Assembly (NCBI RefSeq): GCF_000003855.2
Contig: NW_003101682.1
Location: forward strand, 4,451,306-4,515,305
Reading direction: 5' to 3'
From: Blastomyces gilchristii SLH14081
Lineage: Eukaryota; Ascomycota; Eurotiomycetes; Onygenales; Ajellomycetaceae
DNA length: 64,000 bases
The notes below the pieces were generated by a model that searched no databases, had not been told where the DNA came from, and saw only the letters and a list, made by a program, of their open reading frames with translations. Shown one piece after another: positions 1 through 9,885 of the stretch (the stretch's first letter is position 1; each line of letters begins with the position of its first letter). The translations under genes and the position numbers were made by a program.

Positions 1-15
1 NNNNNNNNNNNNNNN
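1..15. other. Assembly gap (run of N)
   Basis: Fifteen undetermined bases open the window, so whatever lies to the left is not contiguous with certainty. Confidence 0.95.
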
Positions 16-682
16 TTGGCTTTGAAGTGCTCTTACCTGCTGACGTTCGAACAGCGTCATTGCAGGACAGCCATGTTTGGCCGTTGTTTTATAAAATTTT
101 TATCTTCTATAAAATCTCTATTTTAAAACTACTTCTCTATGCTGCAGAACTATATTCTATAGCAGATTCTTTCATATTTTTAATCTATTATAGTTTTTCA
201 ATCTTCTACAGCTTCTCTGCAATAATATACCTGTTATTTACAATTTGCTATAAGAAACAAGACATGTTTTAAATAACATCATTCTCTGACTCTTGAGTAA
301 TTTACATCTAATCACTTATTAAACACCTTTTTTACAATGTGCAGAGCTTGTTATAATCACTGTATAAGTATCAGAACTTGAAAACACTTCAGCAGTACAG
401 CTTAACTCTCTGTAAAATCTTTATAATCTGTCTCTAAGACTTCTGTAGAATCTCTGTAAACATTATAAATTTAACTAGTCTTAAAATCATCTGAATCTTT
501 AGTTTTATCTTCAGAAGAAAACAGCAGTTCTGTGAAATTATCTGCATTTTCTACAGAGAAACTGTAACTTTTACTCTCTCTTATACTTTTTTTATAATAT
601 TTACAGCTAATGAGATTATCTATTTCCTGTTAAACTCACAGTCAATATTCTCTATTTTCTGAATTATATTATTACAGAATAC
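16..682. other. Unassigned AT-rich flank left of copia-1
   Basis: The first 70 bases are richer in G+C than the rest. The remainder is T-rich sequence with short recurring phrases such as tctgtaaaatct. I recognise no domain, terminal repeat or tRNA. An 81-residue open frame at 27-272 turns into Phe/Ile/Tyr-rich low complexity and is not supported. If copia-1 has the 5-bp target duplication acagt, this flank and the DNA from 7681 were once adjacent. Confidence 0.5.
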
Positions 683-687
683 ACAGT

Positions 688-1432
688 TCTGATCTTTGTT
701 ATCTTACAGATATATATTATGAATAAAATATTATTTAACTGAATAATTAAGTGACTAAGTATTATAATAAGAAATCATTCTCCACAATCTCATTAGCAGT
801 TTTACATGCGGTTAGAAGACAGTTGTGAAAGGTGTAAAGCTCACTTAATTAAAACATTGCTGACATGTGAGTAGACTAGCCGCTAGAACTATGAATTTCA
901 TGTTTGATTTCATTTGATCTGATCTCATAGATTTCTTGGCATGAATTCTACTGAGACTAATTACTAAAAAAACATGCAAAGTGACTATTCATCAGATCTC
1001 AAAATGAAATCATGACTTAGAAAAAATAAGAAAGTGATTTCATTTAGTCTCATTTAATCTCATTCTTAGTATAAAGTTACTATTTTTAAACATTTTAAGA
1101 TTATTTTTAGACTATTTTTAATTTTTTCAAAAGTAATACTTTTTAATAATACTTAAATGAGATTTAAAGTTATTTAAAGTAATAAAAAGAATTTAAATTG
1201 AGAAGTGAAAATTATAATCTTATTTAAAAAATGTAATAAGAGTAGACAGTAAGTCTTACTGAGATAGTATGAAACTACTATCTAATTGTAAAACTGTGTA
1301 ATGAAATCAATTAAATTAATTATGAGATTATTAAATATTCTGATTCTGGTCTCAGACACAGTCACATAGTCAGTCTACTTGTGTGAAGTTATATAATGAA
1401 AGAATTAGTAAGTCAGAGTACATAATCTGACA
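688..1432 (-). repeat. Copia-1 left (3') LTR, split by MITE1
   Basis: The 55 bases after MITE1 (1378-1432) align without gaps to the last 55 of the right LTR (7621-7675). The part before MITE1 (about 688-871) aligns to the rest only weakly outside its last 60 bases. It contains a remnant of the same antisense frame seen in the other two LTRs, with the Cys pattern CERC at about 818-830. Confidence 0.7.
864..1385 (-). mobile_element. MITE1: 506-bp hAT-like non-autonomous DNA transposon
   Basis: The element itself is 872-1377; the outer 8 bases on each side are the flanking duplication (catgtgag and cttgtgtg, two mismatches). The uninterrupted right LTR reads cttgtgag here, so each copy of the duplication has one substitution. 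Terminal inverted repeats are TAGACTRGCC type. It has the same 506-bp length as its relatives in this window. There is no coding capacity. Minus means the end with the tandem ACCGTGTG motif is on the right. Confidence 0.88.
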
Positions 1433-4400
1433 TTCTTACTCATCAGAGTAACTATACATAATACTACATATAAAATTCACCTTCAAATCAAGTACAGGTA
1501 TAAAAAATGACTGGAAAACTATTTCTCTATTTCTCTATCTCTTTATCTTAATATTCTTCTTTCAACGCGTATACCTCATCATTTCAAGTGGTCTAGTCTG
1601 CTCATCCGCCGCGTTCTCAGCAGATGAAATATATCAGATAGATATCTCATTCTTATAAATAAGATTCTGAAGAATGTGAAAACATATCTCTATATACTTT
1701 GAGCTGTGTGAAATTGCTTCAGAAGAGAATAGCTCTATAACAGACTTATTATCAGTATGAATTATATAAGTAAGAGCATTGACTGTGATAAGAATGAAGT
1801 AATTATCAGCATTCAGATTATTAAGATAAGATGAAATGAATTCAGCATCTTCTAGAAGCTCGCAAAGACAGACAAGCTTATAGACAGTCTTAAAGAATGC
1901 AATATATTCAGTCTCAGTTAATGATTTAAAGATCTCAGTTTATTAGCAGCTCTGTCATGCAACAGAGTCACATGTTATACAGATGATATAATCAGTGATT
2001 GAATGGAATTCTGAATCTCTACTGACTTTATCAGTATCTGTGTATATCACAGATTTAATATCAGCATCTCTGTGATAAATTATACTCTCATTGATTAAAC
2101 TCTGTCGATATCAGAGTGTATATTTGAATACGGCTACTATGTTATCAGAATGAGTGTCACGGATAAATATATTCAAGACATATAAATCTTATATGTATCA
2201 AGATCTGCTTATTATATTATTTATACACTATCTATTATAGCTAATTGCATACAAAAGATAGAGCTATTTAGAGTAAAATAAATATATAAGTGAAGAGATC
2301 TAGTATAAGTGAGTATTAGATGAGTATTGTAGTAAGCTGATGATAATGAGAAATATTGTAGTAATATGATGTTAGTAGTATTCAGTAGTATATAATGTCA
2401 TTTTCCTGATACATATCAATCTGCAGAACATGTCAACTCTGAAATACTGAGATTGCTATGAGAGCTCAGAAGGTGAATGCAGAGATAACAGGTGTAAAGA
2501 CTCTTAAGTAATTAATTCTCCTCTGTTGATAATTTTCACAGATAACTCAGTAGGTCTTATAGCAGATAATCTTACTCATATTATTGAACTTTTAATTATA
2601 TTCTTATTGACTGTGAAGAACACTTATTTATGATGTTCTCTTAATCAGTTATTAGATCTTAATCTGTTTTTGACAGTTGATCTCTTTAACACAGGTCTTG
2701 TAATAATATTTTCATTTCATAAAAGCTTTGATGTATATGAGATTTTTTGAGATCAAAAGTGCAGCAATCTTGAGATTGAAAGATAGATCTTTGTAACTGT
2801 TTCTCACTGAAGATTTTCTCACTATAGTAATATCTCTTGTAAATGTTAGAGAGTTATCATATTCAACTGTGAGTTCTGAGAAGATCAGTGTATTCTGCAC
2901 TAAAAAGATAGATATTCTCACAGAAATTTTATAATCAATTCATCAATTATTAGTGAGTATAAGAAATAATGAACATCTAGGTTGAATAATCTCATCAATG
3001 AACAGATCATTAATTGATGAGTCAGAACTCACTGAAGAAATCTCCGTAGAAATTATTGCAGAAAGTACTGCAGTCTCTTAACAGGCCGCAGTGAGTAGAT
3101 CGGATATTAAGGAAGAAATCACTGCAGCTACTTTAGAGGACGCATTGAATAGAATCTTCAGATGGTGTGTTATCAGTATTAATAAATCAGCAAGATGAAG
3201 ATTCTTGTGAAAGATGACATCCTTTGATATATATAAATGCCTGTTTAAGAAATCAACAAATCTATAATTGAGAAAATCATCATATCTTACAAATATTGAC
3301 TTCTTGAAATGAGAGGCTATCTTATTAAGGAGCTTGAAGACAATCTTTAAGAATGCTTTGCAATGTCATCAGTAAATGTCACATGCAGAAGATAGAGCTT
3401 CAAGTCAGATCTTATATAAAGTAATCAGCTTTGTATTTTCATGACTCTTATATAATATAGTTGAGATTGATATAAGATTAAGCAGCTCTGAAACTGTAAT
3501 AACTGCCATATCTCACATCTTTGCAGAATTGAAAGAGTCTATTAATAGTGATCAGAACTTTTCAATAATTAATTCAATTCATTGTTTAAATATTTTATCT
3601 TACTGTGAAGTATGAGAGAGAGTTAACTCTCACTTTATTTCTTCACTGAGTACATATACTGTGACTATATTTGAATTCAATTCTTCATAATCTGAATGAA
3701 TGATTGTAATCCTACAACTCAGTAGATTCTTTATAAAGTAATTACAGATCTGTAGATATCTCAATATTTCATTCTTGTATTTCAATAGAAATATTCATCA
3801 TATATAAGTAACATTATCTGTAATTATCATTGCAAGCTTGTTGTCATTGTAAGATATATCATTGTGAGTTTCAAGAGTCTCATTATCACTGAAAATATTC
3901 ACTCAAATCTTCAAAGTCTTCCAGATGACATGATATGATGTGAAATTCTTATATAATATATGTTTTTGTTTAGTCTTAATACATGTGACATAGAATGATA
4001 ATTTTTTCAGACTGATAATAATAATATTAAATCATGAGTCTGTGATCATTTTCAATATACTATTTTCACTGATATAACTGAGTTGATAATATCACTTATC
4101 TATCAGAAGCTGCTTCAGAAGAACTGCAGGTAATTAAGATAATAATAAGATTATAAAGAAATTAATATCTCAATTCTTAGAGTTGATTAACTGTTCAACC
4201 TTATTATCGCTGAAGAGTCGCCAAGACTCTGTATTCAGAATACAACCTGTTGAGATTGTCTTTGATTTCAGAATAGCTATGTAGATCACTACTTTATACA
4301 TTGAGTTATTTATTACACTGAGAAATGTCAGTAAGCGGTCAAATAGAATGTAAATGTTATTATGAGATAGATTGGCATGGAAGATATCACTATTAATAGA

Positions 4401-4550
4401 AAACAGAAACTCAAAATAGCTTTCAGCATTAATATGTATATTACAGTGAATATAGCTCTGGCACTTCATACACTCAGCAGAGATTAGATTGACAGATAGT
4501 CTCAGCATATAGTATACATGATTAAATTCTATCAATCTTTCACTCACTGA

Positions 4551-5584
4551 GATAAACATAGACTGATCAGTAAGATTATGAATTTAATATTTATTCTCAT
4601 TTAATCTAGTCTCATACATTTCTTGATGTGAATCCCGCTGAGACTAATCATTAAAAAAACATATAAAGTGACTATTCATCAGATCTCAAAATGAGACCAT
4701 GACTTAGAAAAATTAAGAAAGTGAGCTTATTTAATTTTATTTAATCTCATTCTTAGTATAAAGTTACTATTTTTAGACATTTTAAGATGTTTTTTACACT
4801 ATTTCTAATTTTTTAAAAAGTAACAATATTTGATAACACTCAAATAAGATTTAAGGTCATTTAAAGTAGTAAAATGAGTTTAAATTGAGAAGTGAAAATC
4901 ATAATCTTATTTTGAAAATGTAATAAGAGTAGATAGTAAGTCTTACTGAGATAATATAAGACTACTCTCTGATCTTAATACTGTGTAATGTGATTAATCA
5001 AATTCATAATAAGGCTATCAAATATTCTGATTCTGATCTCAGACACAGTTAAACTGACCGTGTGACCGTGTCTGAGACCAGAATCAGATTTTTTGATAGT
5101 CTTATTATCAATTCAACTGATCTCATTACATAGTTTTAACATTAGATAGTAGTCTCATACTGTCTCAGTGAGACTTACTGTCTACTGTTGTCACATTTTT
5201 CAAATGAAATCATGATTTCCACTTCTTAATTTAAATTATTTTTATTGCTTTAACTGACTTTAAATCTCATTTAAGTGTTATTAAAAAGTGTTACTTTTTA
5301 AAAAATTAAAAATAGTCTAAAAAAAGCTTAAAATATCTAAATATAGTAACTTTATGCTAAGAATAAAACTAAATGAGATTAAATGAGACCACTTTCTCAT
5401 TTTTTTCAAGTCATGGTTTCATTTTAAGATTGATATATAGTCACTTTGCATGTTTTTTTAATGACTAGTCCCAGCAGAATTCACGCCAAGAAATGTATGA
5501 GATCAGATTAAATGGAATCAAACATGAAATTCATAATCCCGCCGGTCAGTCTAGACACAATTATATAATCAGTTTAGATAAACA
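4551..5584 (-). mobile_element. MITE2a: 506-bp hAT-like MITE, split by a second copy
   Basis: Element 4559-5049 plus 5562-5576, flanked by an exact 8-bp duplication gataaaca (4551-4558 and 5577-5584). Removing MITE2b and one copy of its duplication restores 506 bp with both termini. It sits inside the copia-1 coding relic. Confidence 0.9.
5042..5561 (+). mobile_element. MITE2b: MITE inserted into MITE2a
   Basis: Element 5050-5553 (504 bp), flanked by gacacagt (5042-5049) and gacacaat (5554-5561), which differ by one G-to-A change. Orientation is opposite to MITE2a, so the two form a long imperfect palindrome of about 0.5 kb per arm. The last 15 bases of MITE2a follow directly at 5562. Confidence 0.9.
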
Positions 5585-7447
5585 CAGTGCTGATACTCTG
5601 AATCTTCACAATACTCTTATTAGTGACTTAAACTATTAAATTATTGATTGCTATAAGCACTGAAAATCATAATCTATTACTTATAATATGGCATTCAGTG
5701 CTACTATCTTATATAGTGAGATACTTCTTGTGAAGTTTTATGAAACAGACTGATATATTTATAACCTCAGTGAGATTTATTATCTGAAAGGTATCAGAAT
5801 CATCTGTAATAAATAGTTAAGTTCTACTCTTACTATTATTTGTATTCTTCTTCTCTGTGAATTTCTTTATTCTTGCAGTATTGTAGTTATTTCAATTATT
5901 CAGAGCACTGTCTGAATTGATTAATTAACAGTGATTAAAGTGAGATCTCTTACATCCAGAACATGTAGATAAATTGTCTGAACTCTGATAATTATAAAAG
6001 CTTTCTTCAGAACTATTATAATCACATACAGTACAGTCATCACAGGCCGAATTTGATGTATTATTGTTGAAATTGATTGATGTTGTAGCTGTTGTAGCTG
6101 TTGTAGCAGCGCTGACCGCAGAATCTAAACTCTGTAGATTCTTTTTATTCTTTGAAGAATTAAGTCACAAGCGGATCTTCTTTATGAGAAGATGAACATT
6201 TAATATCACAGCTGTAGATTTGAAATTCTGTATCTTCTCTATCTTCTTTAAATATAATTTCTTCAATTGTTGAGTAGAACTGAGTAGAAGATATCAAATA
6301 TTCACACATATGAGAGAGAAGCATTCATCATCTTCAATTTTATAATAATGAACTGAAACTTATTACAGAATATGTGTAGATTGATGATCTGTGTCTCACT
6401 AAGTAATATGAATTCCAGAACTATCTCACAGTGTAACTGTGTTTTTAAGACAGAGTATTTCTATTCAATCATATTTCAGAGAGTATAAGTAATCCGATTT
6501 TTATTATATTTAAACAAACATAGTCTGACACCTGCACTCAATGAGTTTGAGATAAATACATAGAGTCATTGATTTCTGATATCTTAGAAGAGTGCTTATT
6601 CAGTATTTTAAAGAGAGTTCTGAGCCTGCTGTTTCTCTATTATATTTCAACACTGTGTATTAATCAGTTTCAATTTCATGAAGATGCTTTATGTGATGTA
6701 ATTGAATGTATTAGTTAGACTGTTTAATCTCACATTATTCTTGACATCTGTTGTGAATTGAGAGATTATTTTGTTAATACAGCTATTCAGATTATAGAGA
6801 TTATATTTCAACCTTTCACTGAGATTAGAATCTTATATGAGTATATAAGCTGTAGAAGTAATAGCAGAATGATTATTAATATTCTGAGATTGATCTGTGA
6901 AGAATCTCTGTTAAAAGAGTTTTTCCAGTTGTAATTCAAGCTCTAGAGCTCTGTATCTCTTCTTCTTCATCTCAAATACTATTATCAGGGTTTGCATTTG
7001 CATCTGCTGATCTGATATAGTCTTATCTGAACAGTAGACACCTGAGTGTTTGATATTCTCATTATAATGAGAGCTAGCTTCATCAAGCTGTCAAGTAGAT
7101 CAGAGAGCCGGCCTAACTGTGTCAAAAGCTGTATTCAAACCAGCTTCACATCAGAAGAGTATTGCAGAATGTTTATCAATGACGCTTTCAAATGCTTCAG
7201 AAGAATATTCACTGACAGAGTATAAGTATCAAGAATCATTATTATTAACTGAATTAGTGAGTAGAACATGAGATTACAAATGTGTGTATGAGTGAGATTA
7301 TGATGATTCTGTCATTTTAATATTTATTTACTGAATTCTTGTCAATATTGTTCTTTTTTTCTTACTCTTTCGCAATGTGATGTGTTCTCTACAGGCTTGT
7401 TTTTTTTAAGTGAGCAGTAGTATTATTGATTAACAAGATTTTAAATA

Positions 7448-7675
7448 TGTCAATACTGATAGAATAAGACAATTTTAACACCTGATAGGCGTATTGAATG
7501 AAGCAGTAGTTAAAATAATAATTATATTAACAAGGAATTCTGCATTGACAGTGTTTTTATACAAAACAGGTCTCATAATCTGTTAAAGAATCAAAGCTTG
7601 CTTGATTGAAAGATTACTAGCTTGTGAGAAGTTATATAGTGAAAAGATTAGTAAGGCAGATCACGTGGCCTGACA
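7448..7675 (-). repeat. Copia-1 right (5') LTR
   Basis: 228 bp, TGTCAATACTG to CCTGACA on the plus strand, so TG..CA ended. It matches the copia-2 LTR at 51276-51502 in reverse complement over its whole length. It carries the CACGTG palindrome next to its outer end. Confidence 0.85.
7491..7673 (+). pseudogene. Antisense small frame in copia LTR, one stop
   Basis: Read antisense to the retrotransposon, this stretch encodes LNEAVVKIIIILTRNSALTV and, after one internal stop, ACLIERLLACEKLYSEKISK before a TGA inside the LTR terminus. It aligns residue for residue with the intact 63-residue frame in the copia-2 LTR (51278-51469). One Cys pair of that frame is lost here. I do not recognise a family. 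It may be only the shadow of LTR sequence constraints. Confidence 0.35.
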
Positions 7676-7680
7676 ACAGT

Positions 7681-8422
7681 AATAAGAACATGATTTTCAA
7701 TCATTTTTCAATCACTCAGATCTGCAATATCTCTCTTTATTATTACAGTAATTTAACTTCTTCTTTTATTATCATTCAATCAGATTTTCACTGAGTTCAG
7801 AATAAGAGGTTAAAAAAGCTATAAGTTTAGTCAGTAAACTTGAGTATAGTTATGTCAGTTCAGACAGTTAAATAAGTATATCATTTAATAATATACTATA
7901 TTTATAATTAGAGTGACTGATGAGATCATAAATTTCATATTTAATCTCATTTAATCTGATCTCATACATTTTTTGACGTGAATCCCGTTGAGACTAAGCA
8001 TTAAAAAAACATGCAAAGTGAATATTTATCAGATCTCAAAATGAGACTATAACTTAGAAAAAATAAGAAAGTGATCTCATTTAATCTCATTTAATTTCAT
8101 TCTTAGTATAAAGTTATTATTTTTAGATATTTTAAGATTTCTTTTAGACTATTTTTAATTTTTTAAAAAGTAACAATTTTCAATAACACTCAAATAAGAT
8201 TTAAAGTCATTTAAAGTAATAAAATAAATTTAAATTAAGACGTGGAAATTATGATCTCATTTGAAGAATGAGATAAGAGTAGACAGTAAGTCTCACTGAG
8301 ATAGTATAAGACTACTATCAAATCTTAAAACTGTGTAATGAGAACAATCAAATTGAAAATAAAATTATCAACTATCCTGATCCTGTTCTCAGACACGGTC
8401 ACACGGTCAGTCTATTCATAGT
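7681..8422. other. Unassigned stretch with MITE3, upstream of the Helitron gene
   Basis: AT-rich sequence between copia-1 and the Helitron coding relic. About 230 bases precede MITE3. It could be the Helitron 5' flank or terminus, but I could not recognise a 5' end. Confidence 0.4.
7901..8422 (-). mobile_element. MITE3: 506-bp hAT-like MITE
   Basis: Element 7909-8414. Flanks are tttataat (7901-7908) and ttcatagt (8415-8422), which differ only by one C/T and one A/G transition, as expected for an 8-bp duplication after decay. The right end retains CACGGTCACACGGTCAGTCTA-type sequence and is among the best preserved. Confidence 0.88.
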
Positions 8423-9470
8423 TAAGTATCTCTGAATTCTCAATATTATCTGCAGTTCAGATTCTTACTGCTGAGACAGCTGCTGCAGATTCATCAATAG
8501 ATATAAGCAATTTTACTGTATTTCAAGATTTAGTATGAATAACGTATAATTCAAATTACATTCAGAAGTGTCGTTAATTACTTATAGACTATACAATAAA
8601 AACTTACACTTGCTGTAATTATATGTAATTTACTATTTATTTAAAACATTATATCTGCATCTGCTGCTATTATGTTGATAAAAATCTGAAGTCAGATAAG
8701 CTGTTTTTCTTCTCAGTAGATAATAATCTAGACTTCAATAATATTCTCAATCTGTCTTCTCTTTCACAGATTGAAGAAATGCTCCTTGCTTATATTTATG
8801 TATTTATAAAGATTTATCAGATTTATAAACAGTAGTACAAATACAAGAGTTATATTATTAACTTTTTACTGAACACTGATTAAGACAATGATACTTTATT
8901 ACTACTGCTCAAAGATCTTGATCTCATGCTCTTATAGCTGTTAAATATAAATACTGATCTATGTCTCAGTTATCAGTTCTGCTATGATTTCACTATCTAT
9001 AAGAATACTATTATTACTTAACTTATTTTTCTTCATCACAATTATTCTGAATACTCTGATAGTAGTATTAATTAAGAAGCTGTTAATACACTATCTGAGA
9101 ACAAGAATATCAGAGATCAATTAATTGTTGAAGATATTAAAAATATACAGGTTGATAAATATTTTAATTCAGATAATATTGATAACTTCTCTGAATATAT
9201 AGCAGTTTCAGATATTCTTATCTGTAACAATGAGATTAAGTAGCTTTATCAGAAATTTAAAGAGAGGCAGAATCTGTAATTACATCTGAAATCAGATGTA
9301 TAATTATGATAGTAATATTTAATAATATCATTCTCATGTAATACCTTTCTGAATAACTTTAATAATACTTATCTGCTACTGTTCTGAGCTGTTCTAAGTC
9401 TTTTTTCATATAATATAGCTGAGTTTACCCTTTCATATCAGTGCACTATTTATCATGCTGAGTATATCAA
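8423..9470 (+). pseudogene. Helitron fragment 1: N-terminal (DUF6570-like) region
   Basis: The frame at about 8740-9270 gives SLSQIEEMLLAYIYVFIKIY, then QYKYKSYIINFL and KDLDLML. This is the pattern of the fungal Helitron N-terminal domain (LSxVEEMLIARVHV..QYKYRGHVVNFL..LPxELDI). A later block gives HNYSEYSDSSINQEAVNTL and EIKxLYQKFKERQNL. At 9418-9470 it reads AEFTLSYQCTIYHAEYIK, the start of the Helitron_like_N region (xEFxLxRxRxVxxAEYIKHLL). A Cys pair expected just upstream of SLSQIEEM survives partly at about 8660 (CCYYVDKNLKSDKL). Stops occur mainly where Gln, Arg or Trp are expected. It ends exactly at the LINE-1 target duplication. Confidence 0.8.
9455..9470 (+). repeat. LINE-1 target-site duplication, left
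   Basis: atgctgagtatatcaa, repeated exactly at 14211-14226. It encodes part of the Helitron HAEYIK block, which continues after the LINE. Confidence 0.92.
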
Positions 9471-9862
9471 CATGCTCAAAAAGAGGTGAAATATGTCAAC
9501 ACACTCTGCTTAAATGCTCTAATTGCAAAGAACAACATGCATCTAGCTCAAAAGAATGTATGTTTGCTTCAAGAACTCGAAAGAACTGGAGAAAAGATAA
9601 AGCTCAAAGCAAATCTAGAACTGAAGAGAATAGTCAAGCCAGTAAACTCACAACTGCAAGCTTAAAAAGAAGAAACTCTCAACTATTTAAATCTTCAAAC
9701 TTCAATTCTCCAGCTAAATGTAAACAGAATTTGAATCCTCAAACTTCTGTTAAGATTAGAGAATTGAGAAATGACTCTGATGATAAACTAGATATAATGC
9801 AAGCAGTTGAGATTCCTACTTTTCAGAATAGTTATAATCTACTATCTGATAATAGTGATTAG
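9471..9862 (+). pseudogene. LINE-1 ORF1 C-terminus, gag-like zinc knuckles
   Basis: An uninterrupted frame of about 130 residues, unusual in this window. It starts with two adjacent Cys/His clusters, CSKRGEIC and CSNCKEQHASSSKEC, the second of CxxCxxxHxxxxxxC type as in ORF1 proteins of RNase H-bearing LINEs, where they bind the element RNA. A Lys/Arg/Ser-rich tail follows (SRTRKNWRKDKAQSKSR), ending in an acidic segment. The first five residues of the open frame come from the flanking Helitron, because the LINE is truncated here. The stop at 9860-9862 lies 23 bp before the ORF2 start. Confidence 0.8.
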
Positions 9863-9885
9863 ATTCTACTCTACTCTGTTTTAGT

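Larger units (their letters stand above)
1470..7400 (-). pseudogene. Copia-1 gag-pol relic
   Basis: Read on the minus strand, order from the right is gag (about 7300-5700), protease and pre-integrase, integrase, RT and RNase H (down to about 1600). Assignment is by alignment to copia-2. A frame at 2712-2921 (ISIFLVQNTL..FSELTVE) matches copia-2 at about 54530-54740, and a frame at 4170-4559 ends LFSDNKVEQLINSKN, matching copia-2 LFSREEVEQLINSKD. Numerous stops and frameshifts remove any function. Copia-1 retains roughly 100 codons between the protease site and the pre-integrase domain that copia-2 lacks. MITE2a sits in this part. Confidence 0.8.
688..7675 (-). mobile_element. Copia-1: decayed Ty1/copia retrotransposon, reversed
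   Basis: A complete but heavily mutated copia element reading right to left. Its right LTR (7448-7675) and leader match the left LTR and leader of copia-2 (51276 onward) in reverse complement. Its left internal end (about 1465-1620) matches the 3' end of copia-2 (about 56220-56420). The 5-bp direct repeat acagt at 683-687 and 7676-7680 is a plausible target duplication. The element is enlarged by MITE1 and by the nested MITE2a/2b pair; without them it is about 5.4 kb. The left LTR boundary is uncertain by several bases because that LTR is strongly diverged from the right one. Confidence 0.85.

Noticed and set aside
27..272. 81-residue frame at the left edge as a gene
   Set aside because: It becomes Phe/Ile/Tyr-rich low complexity, has no recognisable domain and no supporting context.
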